A DNA stretch of 42,072 nt from Rhodospirillaceae bacterium (GTDB taxonomy: Bacteria; Pseudomonadota; Alphaproteobacteria; TMED109). The stretch covers positions 1 through 42,072 of the forward strand of contig CACMQH010000007.1 of NCBI GenBank assembly GCA_902615805.1. Direction: 5' to 3'. The first letter of the stretch is position 1; every line of letters starts with the position of its first letter. Under the pieces are notes generated by a model. The model made no database searches. It saw nothing but the letters and a program-made list of their open reading frames with translations, and had not been told where the DNA came from. The position numbers and the translations under genes are program-made. Shown piece by piece: positions 15,357-26,523 of the stretch.

Positions 15357-17423
15357 TTAATTGTCAAGAAAACTCTTTAACTTTTTTGACCTTGAAGGAT
15401 GTTTAAGTTTTCTTAACGCTTTAGCTTCTATTTGTCTTATTCTTTCTCTTGTTACTGAAAATTGTTGTCCTACTTCTTCAAGTGTGTGATCACTATTCAT
15501 ACCTATCCCGAACCTCATTCTAAGAACCCTTTCTTCTCTTGCAGTTAATGAAGATAAAATTTTTGTAGTTGCTTCTCTTAAATTAGTGTTTATAGCTGCA
15601 TCTAGAGGAATTATTGCATTTACATCCTGAATAAAGTCACCTAAATTAGTATCATCTTCATCACCTATTGGTGTTTCAAGACTCACTGGTTCCTTAGCAA
15701 TTTTCATTACCTTTCTAACTTTATCCAAAGGCATATCCAAAAACTTTCCTAGCTCTTCAGGTGAAGGTTCTCTTCCAGTTTCATGCAACATCTGTCTTGA
15801 CGTTCTAACAAGCTTGTTTATAGTTTCAATCATATGAACTGGAATTCTTATAGTTCTAGCCTGATCAGCAATCGACCTTGTAATAGCTTGTCTAATCCAC
15901 CAAGTGGCATAAGTAGAGAACTTATAACCTCTTCTATATTCGAACTTATCTACAGCTTTCATTAACCCAATATTACCCTCTTGAATTAAGTCAAGAAATT
16001 GAAGTCCTCTATTAGTATATTTTTTTGCAATAGATATAACTAAACGAAGGTTTGCTTCTATCATTTCCTGCTTAGCCCTATTACATTCTCTTTCTCCTCT
16101 TTGTATTCTGTCAGCAATAAGTTTGATTTCGGAAACTGGAATTCCCATTTCCTCAGATACTTTATGTAATTCCTTAATAATATTTTTAATACTCTCTTTA
16201 TCAGAAGATAAAAAGTTTTTCCATTTTTTATCTTTAATGTAAGAAACTTTTCTAAACCAGTTTTTTTCTATTTCTCTTCCTAAAAAAAGTTCTTTAAATA
16301 ATGAAATATCTACATTTTTTTTTCTAGCCATTTTCAGAAAGGCTGTTTCAATATTTAAAACTTTTTTATTTTTTCCGTAAACAACGTCAACCAAAAACTC
16401 TATTGCATTATTGTTAAGTATTATGTTATCAAAAATATCAGTTAGTTCTTTAATCAACTCTACTTCTTTTTTTTGTATACTTTCCTTTATCTGTTTTCCT
16501 GAGGTAGCAAAATCAAACTTTGCAGCATTTACTCTTAAAAAACTTTTCTTAATTTGTTTAATTCTTTTAAAAGCCTTACTAATTGAAGGCTTAATAATTT
16601 CTTCTATAGATGTAAGCGATAAAAATTCATCATCCTCATCTTCGTTGTCAGAGTCACCTTCTGTGTTTTCATAATTTGTGTTTTTATTTTCTTTATTACT
16701 AGTTTGATCTTTTTTATTAAAAACTTCAGGCTCTTTTTTAACCTCATCAGTAACTTCATCAAAATTGGAATTAACTAAATTTTTACTAAGCATAAACTTT
16801 CCAGAAGTAGCATCTAATGCATTATCAGCAGTTTTAACATTTGCCTTACCTTCAGGAGTTTTGTTGTACGTACTTTCACAGTCTATTATTTCTCTTAAAA
16901 GCATATCTCCCTTTGAAAGTTTTTTGTCCCAATCAGAAATTATATCCAAGGAGCTAGGACTGCCAAATATCCCTACCATCATAGTCGACCTACTAGCCTC
17001 TATTCTTTTAGCTATAGCTATTTCACCTTCTCTTGATAATAGTTCAACTCCCCCCATTTCTCTAAGGTACATTCGAACTGGATCATCTGTTTTACCCAAT
17101 ATATCTTCACCTTCTTCTAAATCATCACCTCCAGTTCCTAAACCTTTAGATGTTTTTTTATTAGTAGAGCCTTTTTTTCTGCCTCTTTTCTTTTTAACTA
17201 CTGGCATTAAAGCAGCTTGAGCTTCATCTATAACCTTAATATCTTCATTTTTGAATACTTCTAGTATTTCTTCGATTTTTTCTCTAGGTATATTTTTATT
17301 TTTAATTGTTTTCTCTATATATTCAGGAGATACATAACCTTTTCTTTTACCACGATTATATATTCTTCTAACTGTTTTATTAGTGAGTTCTTCTTGTGAA
17401 ATTTGTACTGCTTTTTTATTCAT
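15357..17423 (-). CDS. rpoD: RNA polymerase primary sigma factor (sigma-70)
   Basis: The 688-residue protein is full length. It has the N-terminal region 1.1, region 1.2 ([20 protein letters not shown]), and a long non-conserved acidic insert rich in Asn, Glu and Asp (about residues 230–280). Regions 2.1–2.4 contain [33 protein letters not shown] and [15 protein letters not shown]. Region 3 carries [13 protein letters not shown], and region 4.2 has the helix-turn-helix [20 protein letters not shown]. It directs RNA polymerase to housekeeping promoters. It sits 6 nt downstream of dnaG in the classic primase/sigma macro-operon order. The tRNA gene follows immediately. Confidence 0.97.
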   Translation of the reverse strand: MNKKAVQISQEELTNKTVRRIYNRGKRKGYVSPEYIEKTIKNKNIPREKIEEILEVFKNEDIKVIDEAQAALMPVVKKKRGRKKGSTNKKTSKGLGTGGDDLEEGEDILGKTDDPVRMYLREMGGVELLSREGEIAIAKRIEASRSTMMVGIFGSPSSLDIISDWDKKLSKGDMLLREIIDCESTYNKTPEGKANVKTADNALDATSGKFMLSKNLVNSNFDEVTDEVKKEPEVFNKKDQTSNKENKNTNYENTEGDSDNEDEDDEFLSLTSIEEIIKPSISKAFKRIKQIKKSFLRVNAAKFDFATSGKQIKESIQKKEVELIKELTDIFDNIILNNNAIEFLVDVVYGKNKKVLNIETAFLKMARKKNVDISLFKELFLGREIEKNWFRKVSYIKDKKWKNFLSSDKESIKNIIKELHKVSEEMGIPVSEIKLIADRIQRGERECNRAKQEMIEANLRLVISIAKKYTNRGLQFLDLIQEGNIGLMKAVDKFEYRRGYKFSTYATWWIRQAITRSIADQARTIRIPVHMIETINKLVRTSRQMLHETGREPSPEELGKFLDMPLDKVRKVMKIAKEPVSLETPIGDEDDTNLGDFIQDVNAIIPLDAAINTNLREATTKILSSLTAREERVLRMRFGIGMNSDHTLEEVGQQFSVTRERIRQIEAKALRKLKHPSRSKKLKSFLDN

Positions 17424-17429
17424 AAATAT

Positions 17430-19172
17430 TTATAACTTCTGTATGGTATTTGACAAGTTTTTATTTTTTCTTTTATGCCATTCTTCTTGCAAATTAATTA
17501 TATCCAAAAAAGCTTTGTTTGCATTATTTATATTAGTTTTTTCATTTGCGTAATTTTCTATTAAAGAGAATTGTATGCAATCACGAGTATTAAAATGTCT
17601 TTTTATAATTTGTGATAATCCTTTATTTATCAAACTTTCTTTCAATTGCAAAGACTCATTGATATCCTTTTTGGATATTATTTCAATTATATTATCTCTC
17701 AATATAGAAAGTTCATTATTACTAATATGAACTTCAGCGAGTATTTCATCATTATTTTTTAATAAATTAAAATTATTAATCATAGCACCTAATATAGATC
17801 TTTCTCTTCTTAAAACAAACTGTTCTTCTTTTCTATCCTTATATTTTTTTATGAATTGATGGTCTTTATTAATTTTTACAGGGTTATAGTCTGTTTTTTT
17901 AATGCTTTCCTTTAAGCTTTCTTGTATTTTTTCATTAATTACATACTTATACAAATTTTTAATTTCTGTATTTTCTATCTTATTGATCTTATTTGATAAA
18001 TTTTTTTTAAATAATAATATTCTTTCAGGAGTATTCATATTTTCTATTAATTCAGATTTTATTAATGTTTCAATAGAACTAGATTTATTTTCTAGTAAGG
18101 ATTTAAGTATATCCTTACCATTTATTTTATTAAGTATAGTGTCAGGGTCTTCTGAGTTGTCTGGAAAAATAAAACTTAACGACCTTTCTACTCCTAGGTG
18201 TTGCAGAGCTATATCTAAAACTCTAAAAGAAGCATGTTTACCGGCTTTATCTCCATCAAAAAATATAATTGGTTCATTATTATATTGCCAAGCTAAGTTT
18301 AATTGTTCCTGAGAAACAGCTGTTCCAAGCGGGGCAACTGAATTAAAACCTGCTTTTTCCATTGCAATTACATCAGTATAACCTTCAACTAAAAATAATT
18401 TATCTAGTTTTGACTTAATATTTTTTAAATTATTCATATTGTAAAGAAGAGACCTTTTTTTAAAAAATTCATTTTCCGAGCTGTTAATATATTTTGGACC
18501 AATCCCTTCTAAAATCCTACCTCCAAAACCTATGGTATTATTAAGTTTATCTTTTATAGGAAAAATTATTCTCTTTGAATACAAATCATATATTTTATTA
18601 TTAGAGTTTTTTTTAAAAATATTTAAATCTGTTAATATTTTGTCATCAAAACCTTTTTTATTTAAAAATTTAATTACACTTAAAAAGTCTTCAGAATAAC
18701 CTAAATGAAATTTTTCAATTGTTGTGGTATCTATATTTTTTGTTTTAAGAAAAGTGCTAATGTGTTCGTTATTTAAATAGTTTTTTTTGAGATTTTCATT
18801 ATAAAAATTGCTTATTAAGTTCATAATGTGTAAATAATTAGCTTTATTTTCTGTAGATTTTTTTAAACTAGAATAACTAGTATTCTTTAAATTAACTCCT
18901 ACTTCATTTGCTAGAATTTTTAAAGCTTCTTTAAAGCCAATTTTATATTTTTCCATCACATAACTGAAAACATCTCCAGATACACCACATCCAAAGCAGT
19001 TAAAACTGTTTTTGTCTTGATTAATAGTAAAAGAGGGAGTTTTTTCGTTATGAAAAGGACATAATGCCTTATAATTAGAACCAGACTTAAAAAGTCTTAA
19101 ATCTTTACTTAAAAAATCTACTAAATTTATCTTTGCTTTTATAATTTTAGCATAATCTACATTATCTTTCAT
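17430..19172 (-). CDS. dnaG: DNA primase
   Basis: The 580-residue protein has the N-terminal CHC2 zinc finger (CPFHNEKTPSFTINQDKNSF continuing to CFGCGVSGDVFSYV), the primase core and a TOPRIM fold. The TOPRIM acidic residues are visible in LFLVEGYTDVIAMEKAGF and IIFFDGDKAGKHASFR. The C-terminal helicase-binding domain is short and divergent. The enzyme makes RNA primers at the replication fork. It is downstream of the GatB/YqeY-like gene with a 2 nt gap and upstream of rpoD by 6 nt, so all three are probably co-transcribed. Confidence 0.96.
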   Translation of the reverse strand: MKDNVDYAKIIKAKINLVDFLSKDLRLFKSGSNYKALCPFHNEKTPSFTINQDKNSFNCFGCGVSGDVFSYVMEKYKIGFKEALKILANEVGVNLKNTSYSSLKKSTENKANYLHIMNLISNFYNENLKKNYLNNEHISTFLKTKNIDTTTIEKFHLGYSEDFLSVIKFLNKKGFDDKILTDLNIFKKNSNNKIYDLYSKRIIFPIKDKLNNTIGFGGRILEGIGPKYINSSENEFFKKRSLLYNMNNLKNIKSKLDKLFLVEGYTDVIAMEKAGFNSVAPLGTAVSQEQLNLAWQYNNEPIIFFDGDKAGKHASFRVLDIALQHLGVERSLSFIFPDNSEDPDTILNKINGKDILKSLLENKSSSIETLIKSELIENMNTPERILLFKKNLSNKINKIENTEIKNLYKYVINEKIQESLKESIKKTDYNPVKINKDHQFIKKYKDRKEEQFVLRRERSILGAMINNFNLLKNNDEILAEVHISNNELSILRDNIIEIISKKDINESLQLKESLINKGLSQIIKRHFNTRDCIQFSLIENYANEKTNINNANKAFLDIINLQEEWHKRKNKNLSNTIQKL

Positions 19173-19174
19173 TG

Positions 19175-19636
19175 TTATCCAGGTAATTTTCTTTTAACTA
19201 AATTACTTGCCATCTGCATATCACATTTACCACTTAAATTTTCTTTAATTATTTTCATTACCTTACTCATATCTCTTAAAGACTTCGCATCAACTTCCTT
19301 TATTATTTCTTCAACTTTTGCATTAAGTTGATCTTCTGATAATTGCGAAGGAAGGTAATGGCTTAAAAGCTTAGCTTCTTGAAGTTCTTTTTCTGCTAAA
19401 TCAGATCTATTAGCCTTTTCGTATGTTTGAGCTGCAATTTTTCTTTGTTTAATCATTTTGTTAATAATTTCCATTACAATATTATCATTAATTAACTCAT
19501 CAAAATCTTGATTGTTTCTAAGGGAAATTTCTTTGTCTTTTAATGCAGCAATTAATAGTCTTGTAATTGATATTTTAATTTTATCACCAGACTTTATATG
19601 GCTAACTAGATCTTGTTTGATTTTCTGTATTAACAT
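19175..19636 (-). CDS. GatB/YqeY domain protein
   Basis: The 153-residue protein has the YqeY fold: a long helical N-terminus (LIQKIKQDLVSHIKSGDKIK), then VMEIINKMIKQRKIAAQTYE and RSDLAEKELQEAKLLSHYLP, ending NLSGKCDMQMASNLVKRKL. The C-terminal three-helix module matches the tail of GatB amidotransferase, which contacts tRNA. The stand-alone protein's role is uncertain (a tRNA amidotransferase-like or tRNA-binding activity is proposed for the family). It is the first gene of the dnaG–rpoD operon and is divergent from carA across 91 bp. Confidence 0.9.
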   Translation of the reverse strand: MLIQKIKQDLVSHIKSGDKIKISITRLLIAALKDKEISLRNNQDFDELINDNIVMEIINKMIKQRKIAAQTYEKANRSDLAEKELQEAKLLSHYLPSQLSEDQLNAKVEEIIKEVDAKSLRDMSKVMKIIKENLSGKCDMQMASNLVKRKLPG

Positions 19637-19727
19637 AATACTCTAAAAATTAATTACTTGATAAAAAAATTATAAAATTCTAATTTAACTATTGCATTAT
19701 AAACTTTGTTGTTTAATAGTCTAGAAA

Positions 19728-20855
19728 ATGTTTTTTAAAAGTAATATTTCTAATTTCTCAAAAGCTACTTTAATATTAGAAAATGGAGATATTTTTCCTT
19801 GTTTAGGAATAGGGTCAAAAGGCCAGATTACCGGGGAGCTTTGTTTTAATACTGCAATGACAGGCTATCAAGAGGCTATTTCCGACCCCTCTTATGCTTC
19901 ACAAATTTTAATGTTTACATTTCCACATATAGGAATCACCGGAGTTAATAATGAAGATATAGAAAATAAAAAAATATTTTTGAATGGTGTTATATTTAGG
20001 GAATTATCTAATCATTACTCAAATTGGAGATCTTTAAAGTCTCTAAATAAGTGGTTAATTCAAAATAATGTTATCGGAGTTACTAATTTAAATACTAGAA
20101 ACTTGACTATAAAAGTTAGAGAAAAAGGGGCCTTAAAAGCAACTCTAATAAATGGTGTTAAAAAAAACCTAAATATAAAATCTTTAGTTAAAAAGACAGC
20201 AGATTGGTCAGGTATACGTAATAATGACCTAGCCAAGCTTGTTTCTTGTAAAAAACCCTATGTTTATAAAAATATTACTAAATCTAAAAATAAAATAGAT
20301 ATAGTAGCAATAGATTTTGGCTGTAAAAAGAATATTTTAGACCTCTTTTTAGAAAACAACTTTAGAGTTACTGTGGTCCCTTACACACACAGTTATGACC
20401 AAATTATGAAATTTAAGCCCAGAGGTGTATTTCTATCTAATGGTCCAGGTGACCCTTTTGCTACTTCAAGGTTAGTTTTACAAACTATAAAAAAATTAGT
20501 TAAAAACAATATGCCCTTATTTGGAATTTGTTTAGGCCATCAAATTCTTGGCCTAGCCTTAGGAGCTAATACCATTAAAATGCACCATGGTCATCACGGA
20601 GTTAATCAACCTGTAAAAAATCTAAACAATAATAAAATTGAAATTACTAGCCAAAATCATGGCTTTATGATTGATCCTAAAACATTGGTACAAGACATCA
20701 AAGTAAGCCATATTTCATTATTTGATAAAACTATTCAGGGAATAGAACATAGATCAAAGCCTTTCTTTAGTGTCCAGTATCATCCAGAAGCTTCTCCAGG
20801 ACCCCATGATTCTAGGTATTTATTTAATAAATTTAAACAAAATATCTTAATCTAA
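19728..20855 (+). CDS. carA: Carbamoyl-phosphate synthase small (glutaminase) subunit
   Basis: The 375-residue protein has the CarA N-terminal domain (GEICFNTAMTGYQEAISDPS-like: here GELCFNTAMTGYQEA, ITGVNNEDIE) and a C-terminal class I glutamine amidotransferase. The catalytic Cys is in PLFGICLGHQILGLALG and the His/Glu pair in SVQYHPEASPGP. It hydrolyses glutamine and passes ammonia to CarB for carbamoyl phosphate, used in pyrimidine and arginine synthesis. carB starts 3 nt after its stop. Neither a Shine-Dalgarno nor a strong promoter is evident in the 91 bp divergent region. Confidence 0.96.
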   Translation: MFFKSNISNFSKATLILENGDIFPCLGIGSKGQITGELCFNTAMTGYQEAISDPSYASQILMFTFPHIGITGVNNEDIENKKIFLNGVIFRELSNHYSNWRSLKSLNKWLIQNNVIGVTNLNTRNLTIKVREKGALKATLINGVKKNLNIKSLVKKTADWSGIRNNDLAKLVSCKKPYVYKNITKSKNKIDIVAIDFGCKKNILDLFLENNFRVTVVPYTHSYDQIMKFKPRGVFLSNGPGDPFATSRLVLQTIKKLVKNNMPLFGICLGHQILGLALGANTIKMHHGHHGVNQPVKNLNNNKIEITSQNHGFMIDPKTLVQDIKVSHISLFDKTIQGIEHRSKPFFSVQYHPEASPGPHDSRYLFNKFKQNILI

Positions 20856-20858
20856 AAT

Positions 20859-23800
20859 ATGCCGAAAAGAACTGATATAAAGTCAATTTTAGTCATAGGA
20901 GCAGGTCCTATTGTAATAGGTCAGGCATGTGAATTTGATTATTCAGGGTCTCAAGCTTGCAAAGTTTTGATGGAAGAAGGATATAGAGTAATTCTTGTAA
21001 ATTCAAACCCCGCTACAATAATGACTGATCCAGAGTTTGCAGATGTTACCTACATTGAACCTTTAACCTTAGACTGTTTGGAAAAAATAATATCAAAAGA
21101 AAAACCTGATGCAGTTTTACCTACAATGGGAGGACAAACTGCACTCAACCTAGCTATAGAACTTTATAATTCAAATATTTTAAAAAAAAATAAAGTTGAA
21201 TTAATTGGTGCTTCTGTTGATGCTATAAACAAAGCTGAAGATAGAGAACTATTTTGTAAGGCAATGAGTAAAATTGGACTGAACACTCCAAAAAGTTATC
21301 AAGTATCTTCATTATCAGATGGGCTTAAAGTTTTAAAAAAATTATCTTTGCCTGTAATCATTAGACCATCCTTCACATTAGGAGGAACTGGGGGAGGTAT
21401 TGCCTATAACATAGAAGAGTTTAAAGACATAGTTTCTGCAGGAATTGATGCTTCTCCTGAGAGCACAGTTCTCGTAGAACAATCAGTTTTAGGATGGAAA
21501 GAATATGAAATGGAAGTTGTCAGAGATAAAAACGATAATGCAATAATTGTTTGTTCGATAGAAAATATTGATCCTATGGGTGTTCATACAGGAGATTCTA
21601 TTACAGTTGCTCCAGCCTTAACCTTAACGGATAAAGAATATCAAAAAATGAGAAATGCATCTATTGCTGTTTTAAGGGAAATAGGAGTTGAAACAGGAGG
21701 CTCTAATGTTCAATTCGCTGTTAATCCTAAAAATGGGAAAATGGTTGTAATAGAAATGAATCCCAGAGTATCAAGATCATCAGCCTTAGCATCTAAAGCT
21801 ACAGGATTTCCAATTGCAAAAGTTGCAGCAAGATTGGCAGTTGGATACACGCTTGATGAAATATCTAATGAAATTACCTCAGTTACACCTGCCTCCTTCG
21901 AACCTAGCATAGATTACGTAGTTACTAAAATACCTAGATTTGCATTTGAAAAGTTTTCAGGTGCAAGCAAAACACTTACTTCAGCTATGAAATCAGTTGG
22001 TGAAGTAATGTCAATAGCAAGAACTTTTGAACAAAGCTTTCAAAAAGCCTTAAGATCCTTGGAAACTGGATTGAATGGTTTTGATGAAATATATTTAGAT
22101 CAAGAAGATAGAAAAAATTTTATTTTATCCAAGTTATCTACACCCTCCCCAAAAAGGATTTTATATGTTGCTCAAGCGTTTAGAGAAAATATAGAACTCA
22201 ATCAAATTTATGAAAGTTGCAAAATAGACCATTGGTTTTTAAAAAAAATACAAGAAATAGTCAACTTTGAAACAGTGATAAAAAAAAATAAAAAAAATAT
22301 TACCAGTGATCTTCTTTATCAAAGTAAACTATTAGGTTTTTCAGATTTTAAAATAGCTGAATTAACAAAATCTAGTGAAAATCAAATCTATAAGTTAAGA
22401 AATAAGTTTAATATCTTCCCAAACTTTTTTAAAGTTGATACATGTGCCGGGGAATTTAAAACAAATACATCATATTTATACTCTTCATATGAAATTCCTT
22501 ATCAAAGTTTAAGTTATGAAATGGAAAATATAATATCAAAAAAGAAAAAAGTTATCATTTTGGGAGGTGGCCCAAATAGAATAGGGCAAGGTATAGAATT
22601 TGACTATTGTTGTGTTCATGCTTCGTATGCATTATCTAGCGAAAACATAGAATCTATAATGATTAATTGTAACCCTGAAACAGTTTCTACTGATTATGAT
22701 ACCTCAGATAAGTTATACTTCGAACCCTTAACCTTAGAAGATATTTTAGAAATTGTTAAATTAGAAAAATCTAAAGGGCAATTATTAGGGTTAATCATAC
22801 AATTCGGTGGGCAAACTCCCCTTAAATTATCAAAAGATTTAGAGAGGCTTAACATACCAGTAATTGGCACAAGTCCTGCTTCAATTGACCTAGCAGAAGA
22901 TAGAGAAAAATTCAAAAAATTTCTTATTAAAAATAACCTTAAACAGCCAGAAAATGGTATTGCTAAAACCTCTAATAAAGTAAAGTCTATAGCGAAAAAA
23001 ATCTCATATCCGGTAATCCTAAGGCCCTCCTATGTGCTTGGTGGTAGAGCTATGCAAATTATTTATAATGAAAATGATTTAGAAAAATATGTAAATAATA
23101 TTGTTGATGCCTTTGGAGATAAACCAATTCTAATTGATAAATTTTTAAATGATGCCGTAGAAGTAGACGTTGATGCTCTATCTGATGGAAAAAATGTTTT
23201 TATTGCTGGGATTATGGAACATATTGAAGAAGCTGGTATTCACTCTGGAGATTCTGCATGCTCTTTACCTCCTTATTCACTTAGTGAAAAAATAATAAAA
23301 AAAATTATAAGGCAAACTAAGTTAATTGCAAAAAAATTAAAAGTAGTAGGACTACTTAATATTCAATTTGCAGTCAAATATGAGAATAAAAATGAATTAT
23401 TGTATATATTGGAGGTTAATCCAAGAGCTAGCAGAACAGTTCCATTTGTGGCAAAAGCAACTGGTAATCAGATAGCTAAAATAGCAGCTAAGTGTATGAT
23501 AGGAAAAAAGATTAATATTAAAGCTTTATTACCCTGGTATTCTAAAAAGAAGTTTGCTGTAAAAGAAGCAGTATTTCCATTCAAAAAATTTAAAGGGGTA
23601 GACGTGCTTCTAGGGCCAGAGATGAAATCTACTGGAGAAGTTATGGGATTAGATGTTAACTTTGGAAGAGCTTTTGCAAAATCACAAATTGCCACAGGCA
23701 TTCACATACCTTCTAAAGGTAATATTTTCATTTCTGTTAAAGATAAAGATAAACCTTTTATTAAAGAAATTTGTAAAAAATTGGTAAAATTAGGGTATAA

Positions 23801-24104
23801 ACTTGTATGCACTAAAGGAACAGGTAATTTTTTAAAAGCTGAAAAAATTAATGTAAGCTTTGTGAATAAAGTAATAGAAGGAAGACCTCATATAGTAGAT
23901 ATGATAAAAAATAAAAATATAGCATTAATCTTTAATACCACAGAGGGTAATCAATCTATATCTGATAGCTTTTCATTAAGACAAGCAGCTCTTCATACAA
24001 ATGTGCCTTACTACACTACTATATCTGGTTGTAAATCCGTATTATTGGCACTTGAGAATTTGAATGAAAATAAATTGAATATAAAATCGTTGCAATCCTA
24101 TTAA
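20859..24104 (+). CDS. carB: Carbamoyl-phosphate synthase large subunit
   Basis: The 1081-residue protein has the full duplicated ATP-grasp architecture. The first half opens [20 protein letters not shown] and has [16 protein letters not shown]. The second synthetase half opens [19 protein letters not shown] near residue 570 and has [16 protein letters not shown]. An MGS-like allosteric domain follows from about residue 940 ([16 protein letters not shown]). Both halves carry the glutamate-rich ATP-grasp metal-binding segments ([14 protein letters not shown] and [14 protein letters not shown]). It forms carbamoyl phosphate from bicarbonate, ammonia from CarA and two ATP. Length and motifs are normal. 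Confidence 0.97.
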   Translation: MPKRTDIKSILVIGAGPIVIGQACEFDYSGSQACKVLMEEGYRVILVNSNPATIMTDPEFADVTYIEPLTLDCLEKIISKEKPDAVLPTMGGQTALNLAIELYNSNILKKNKVELIGASVDAINKAEDRELFCKAMSKIGLNTPKSYQVSSLSDGLKVLKKLSLPVIIRPSFTLGGTGGGIAYNIEEFKDIVSAGIDASPESTVLVEQSVLGWKEYEMEVVRDKNDNAIIVCSIENIDPMGVHTGDSITVAPALTLTDKEYQKMRNASIAVLREIGVETGGSNVQFAVNPKNGKMVVIEMNPRVSRSSALASKATGFPIAKVAARLAVGYTLDEISNEITSVTPASFEPSIDYVVTKIPRFAFEKFSGASKTLTSAMKSVGEVMSIARTFEQSFQKALRSLETGLNGFDEIYLDQEDRKNFILSKLSTPSPKRILYVAQAFRENIELNQIYESCKIDHWFLKKIQEIVNFETVIKKNKKNITSDLLYQSKLLGFSDFKIAELTKSSENQIYKLRNKFNIFPNFFKVDTCAGEFKTNTSYLYSSYEIPYQSLSYEMENIISKKKKVIILGGGPNRIGQGIEFDYCCVHASYALSSENIESIMINCNPETVSTDYDTSDKLYFEPLTLEDILEIVKLEKSKGQLLGLIIQFGGQTPLKLSKDLERLNIPVIGTSPASIDLAEDREKFKKFLIKNNLKQPENGIAKTSNKVKSIAKKISYPVILRPSYVLGGRAMQIIYNENDLEKYVNNIVDAFGDKPILIDKFLNDAVEVDVDALSDGKNVFIAGIMEHIEEAGIHSGDSACSLPPYSLSEKIIKKIIRQTKLIAKKLKVVGLLNIQFAVKYENKNELLYILEVNPRASRTVPFVAKATGNQIAKIAAKCMIGKKINIKALLPWYSKKKFAVKEAVFPFKKFKGVDVLLGPEMKSTGEVMGLDVNFGRAFAKSQIATGIHIPSKGNIFISVKDKDKPFIKEICKKLVKLGYKLVCTKGTGNFLKAEKINVSFVNKVIEGRPHIVDMIKNKNIALIFNTTEGNQSISDSFSLRQAALHTNVPYYTTISGCKSVLLALENLNENKLNIKSLQSY

Positions 24105-24156
24105 TATTTTCATATAAAAGTGATTTATTTAATTTAATTTATTATTAGAGAGAAAT

Positions 24157-24630
24157 ATGGATAAAATACCTATTACTAATATTGGATTTGAAAAATTAGA
24201 AGAAGAGCTAAAAATACTTAAATCTACAGAGAGACCAAGTGTAATAAAAGCTATTGCCGAAGCAAGAGAACATGGTGATCTATCAGAAAATGCCGAATAT
24301 CACGCTGCAAAAGAAAAACAAAGCTTTATAGAAGGAAGAATAGCAGATTTGGAAAATAAAATTAGTCGTGCAGAAATAATAATTACAAAAAAATTAAAAA
24401 GTAATAAAGTCATTTTTGGCGCAACAGTAACACTAGGTGAAGTAGGAAAGAAAAAACAAATAGTATACCAAATTGTTGGAACTGAAGAAGCTGATGTTGA
24501 AAGTGGTAAAATATCAATTTCTTCTCCACTTGCACGAGCTCTACTTGGTAAAAAAGTTGATGATACTGTAGAAGTATACTCGCCAGGTGGATCAAAAGAA
24601 TATGAAGTAGAAAATATTGAATTCTTATAA
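24157..24630 (+). CDS. greA: Transcription elongation factor GreA
   Basis: The 157-residue protein has the N-terminal coiled coil with the conserved [17 protein letters not shown] segment (about 45–61), whose acidic tip residues reach the RNA polymerase catalytic site, and a C-terminal FKBP-like domain ([36 protein letters not shown]). GreA stimulates cleavage of backtracked transcripts. The gene is 52 nt downstream of carB and has a purine-rich AGAGAGA ribosome site before the ATG. The next gene starts inside its 3' end. Confidence 0.96.
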   Translation: MDKIPITNIGFEKLEEELKILKSTERPSVIKAIAEAREHGDLSENAEYHAAKEKQSFIEGRIADLENKISRAEIIITKKLKSNKVIFGATVTLGEVGKKKQIVYQIVGTEEADVESGKISISSPLARALLGKKVDDTVEVYSPGGSKEYEVENIEFL

Positions 24631-25591
24631 AATTAAAAAAGAATTTCATATTTTAGCAATATTAGATAACCGCATTGGTAATAGAAATCAGATGTTTGCT
24701 ATTTTAGATGAATTACATCTACCCTATAAAATATTAGATATTAAATATAATTGGTTAGCAAATTTGCCAAATTTTGTTTTGCAAATATTTGGTGGTTTTT
24801 CACATATTAAAAACTTTGATATTAAAAAAATTAAAACTAAACCAAGCCTTATATTATCATGTGGTAGAAGAACGTTTCCTCTAGCTAGTAAATTAAAATC
24901 ATTATTTTCTGATACTACCTATTTTATTCACTTAATGTACCCTAAACTATCTTTAAACATAAGGAAGTGTAATTTAATATTTACTCCTTTTCACGATAAT
25001 GTAAAATCAAGTGACCGTGTAATAAAAACGTTAGGAAGTCCTGCTCCTTTTGATATTATTAGAATCAAAAAAAATCCCTACAAAACTAAGCCCATAATAT
25101 CAATTTTAATTGGTGGAAATCATGGTAGGTATAAATTAAAATCTCATACAATTAATTATATGTTTACAGAAACTTTAAATAAAATGAAGCAAGGTTCCAT
25201 TTTAATTTCTACAAGTAGAAGAACACCTGATAATATTATAAAATTAATAGATAAATGGGGTAAAAAAAATAAGTTTTTTAAAATTATATTTCACCCTAAA
25301 ATTAATAAAGTAAAAAATCCAATAAAAGAAATGATAGCCTACGCAGATGAATTTGTAGTAACCGGAGATTCTGTATCAATGGTAAGCCAATTATGTCAAT
25401 ATGAAAAGCCTGTAAGAATTATTTTTAATAAAAAGTTTTGTTCCACAAAACATATAAAATTTTGCAAAAAGTTAATTGATGAAGGGTATGCTTATCCATT
25501 TGAAAGTTTATTGAAAAAATGCGATAACATTAAAACTTTTAATACTACAAAAAAAATTAGCAAAGAAATATTAAGTATTATCAAACAATGA
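24617..25591 (+). CDS. Mitochondrial-fission ELM1-like family protein
   Basis: The 324-residue protein matches the ELM1-like family of Alphaproteobacteria and plants. It has an N-terminal [20 protein letters not shown], then [48 protein letters not shown] and [20 protein letters not shown]. The layout resembles a GT-B glycosyltransferase fold with an N-terminal GNxNQ motif. Plant ELM1 recruits the fission GTPase; the bacterial role is unknown. The start is TTG at 24617, overlapping greA by 14 nt, with no later ATG before the conserved N-terminal motif. Its 3' end overlaps trxB by 4 nt. Confidence 0.8.
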   Translation: MNSYKIKKEFHILAILDNRIGNRNQMFAILDELHLPYKILDIKYNWLANLPNFVLQIFGGFSHIKNFDIKKIKTKPSLILSCGRRTFPLASKLKSLFSDTTYFIHLMYPKLSLNIRKCNLIFTPFHDNVKSSDRVIKTLGSPAPFDIIRIKKNPYKTKPIISILIGGNHGRYKLKSHTINYMFTETLNKMKQGSILISTSRRTPDNIIKLIDKWGKKNKFFKIIFHPKINKVKNPIKEMIAYADEFVVTGDSVSMVSQLCQYEKPVRIIFNKKFCSTKHIKFCKKLIDEGYAYPFESLLKKCDNIKTFNTTKKISKEILSIIKQ

Positions 25592-26523
25592 AAAAAATTA
25601 ATTCTAAATTAATCATATTAGGATCTGGTCCCGCTGGATGTACAGCAGCAATTTATGCTGCAAGATCTGGCCTTAACCCTATAATGATAAATGGTAGCCA
25701 ACCTGGAGGACAGTTAACCATAACCACAGATGTAGAAAATTACCCTGGTTTTGAAGACCCAGTATTGGGACCAGACTTAATGCAAAATATGATAAAACAA
25801 GCTGAGAATGTTGGTTGTCAAACTTACAATGAGCAGATTAGTGAAATTAATTTAGAACAATATCCTTATACTTTAACAAGTAATAATACCACATTTATTA
25901 CTGAATCAATCATAATAGCAACAGGTGCTAGTGCAAAATGGCTAGGCTTAAAAAATGAAGAAAAATTTAGAGGTCATGGTGTTTCAGCCTGTGCAACCTG
26001 TGATGCATTTTTCTTTAAAAACAAAAAAGTTGCTGTTATTGGAGGAGGTAATACTGCTGTCGAAGAAGCATTATTCTTAACCAAATTTGCCAAAGAAGTA
26101 ATATTAATTCATAGGAGAGATCAACTAAGAGCTGAAAAGATTCTTCAAAAAAGAGCTTTTTCGAATAAAAAGATTTCTTTTTTATGGAACTCAGTTGTAG
26201 TTGATATTAATGGTAATGAGAACCCTAAATTAGTAAAAAGTATTTCTATTAAATCCTCAAAGGACAATTCCTATTCTTTATTGGATGTAGATGGTATCTT
26301 TGTTGCAATTGGACACAAACCTAACACTGATTTATTTATAAATAAATTAGAATTAGACAATGAAGGGTATCTAAAAGTAAACAATCAAGTTTTTACTAAT
26401 AAAAAAGGAGTTTTTGCAGCTGGAGACGTACATGATAAAAATTTCAGACAAGCAGTGACTGCGGCAGGCTTTGGTTGTATGGCAGCTCTAGAAGCTGAAA
26501 AGTTTATTGAATCAAAAAAATAA
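25588..26523 (+). CDS. trxB: Thioredoxin reductase
   Basis: The 311-residue flavoprotein has an FAD-binding GSGPAGCTAAIYAARSGL (12–29), the redox-active CATC at 135–138 (SACATCDAFFF), the NADPH-binding VIGGGNTAVEEALFL and the C-terminal FAD segment GVFAAGDVHDKNFRQAVTAA. It reduces thioredoxin with NADPH, sustaining ribonucleotide reductase and disulfide repair. Its 3' end overlaps the msrP gene on the other strand by 12 nt. The adjacency to a methionine sulfoxide reductase is suggestive, but MsrP takes electrons from the quinone pool rather than from thioredoxin. Confidence 0.96.
   Translation: MKKINSKLIILGSGPAGCTAAIYAARSGLNPIMINGSQPGGQLTITTDVENYPGFEDPVLGPDLMQNMIKQAENVGCQTYNEQISEINLEQYPYTLTSNNTTFITESIIIATGASAKWLGLKNEEKFRGHGVSACATCDAFFFKNKKVAVIGGGNTAVEEALFLTKFAKEVILIHRRDQLRAEKILQKRAFSNKKISFLWNSVVVDINGNENPKLVKSISIKSSKDNSYSLLDVDGIFVAIGHKPNTDLFINKLELDNEGYLKVNNQVFTNKKGVFAAGDVHDKNFRQAVTAAGFGCMAALEAEKFIESKK

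Noticed and set aside
16411-17220. Two plus-strand ORFs (87 and 151 codons) within rpoD
   Set aside because: Serine/leucine-rich shadows of the opposite strand of the variable acidic insert and N-terminus of rpoD; no motifs or ribosome sites.
17902-18312. Plus-strand ORF of 136 codons within dnaG
   Set aside because: Antisense to the dnaG TOPRIM and C-terminal coding sequence; hydrophobic composition is a by-product of complementing AT-rich codons.
19637-19727. Promoters for carA and the GatB/YqeY gene in the divergent gap
   Set aside because: Several TATAAT-like hexamers occur but none has both a plausible -35 and a distinctive spacing, so no call is made.
24410-24649. Minus-strand ORF within greA
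   Set aside because: It is low-complexity (Leu/Gln/Phe-rich) translation of the opposite strand of greA with no motifs.
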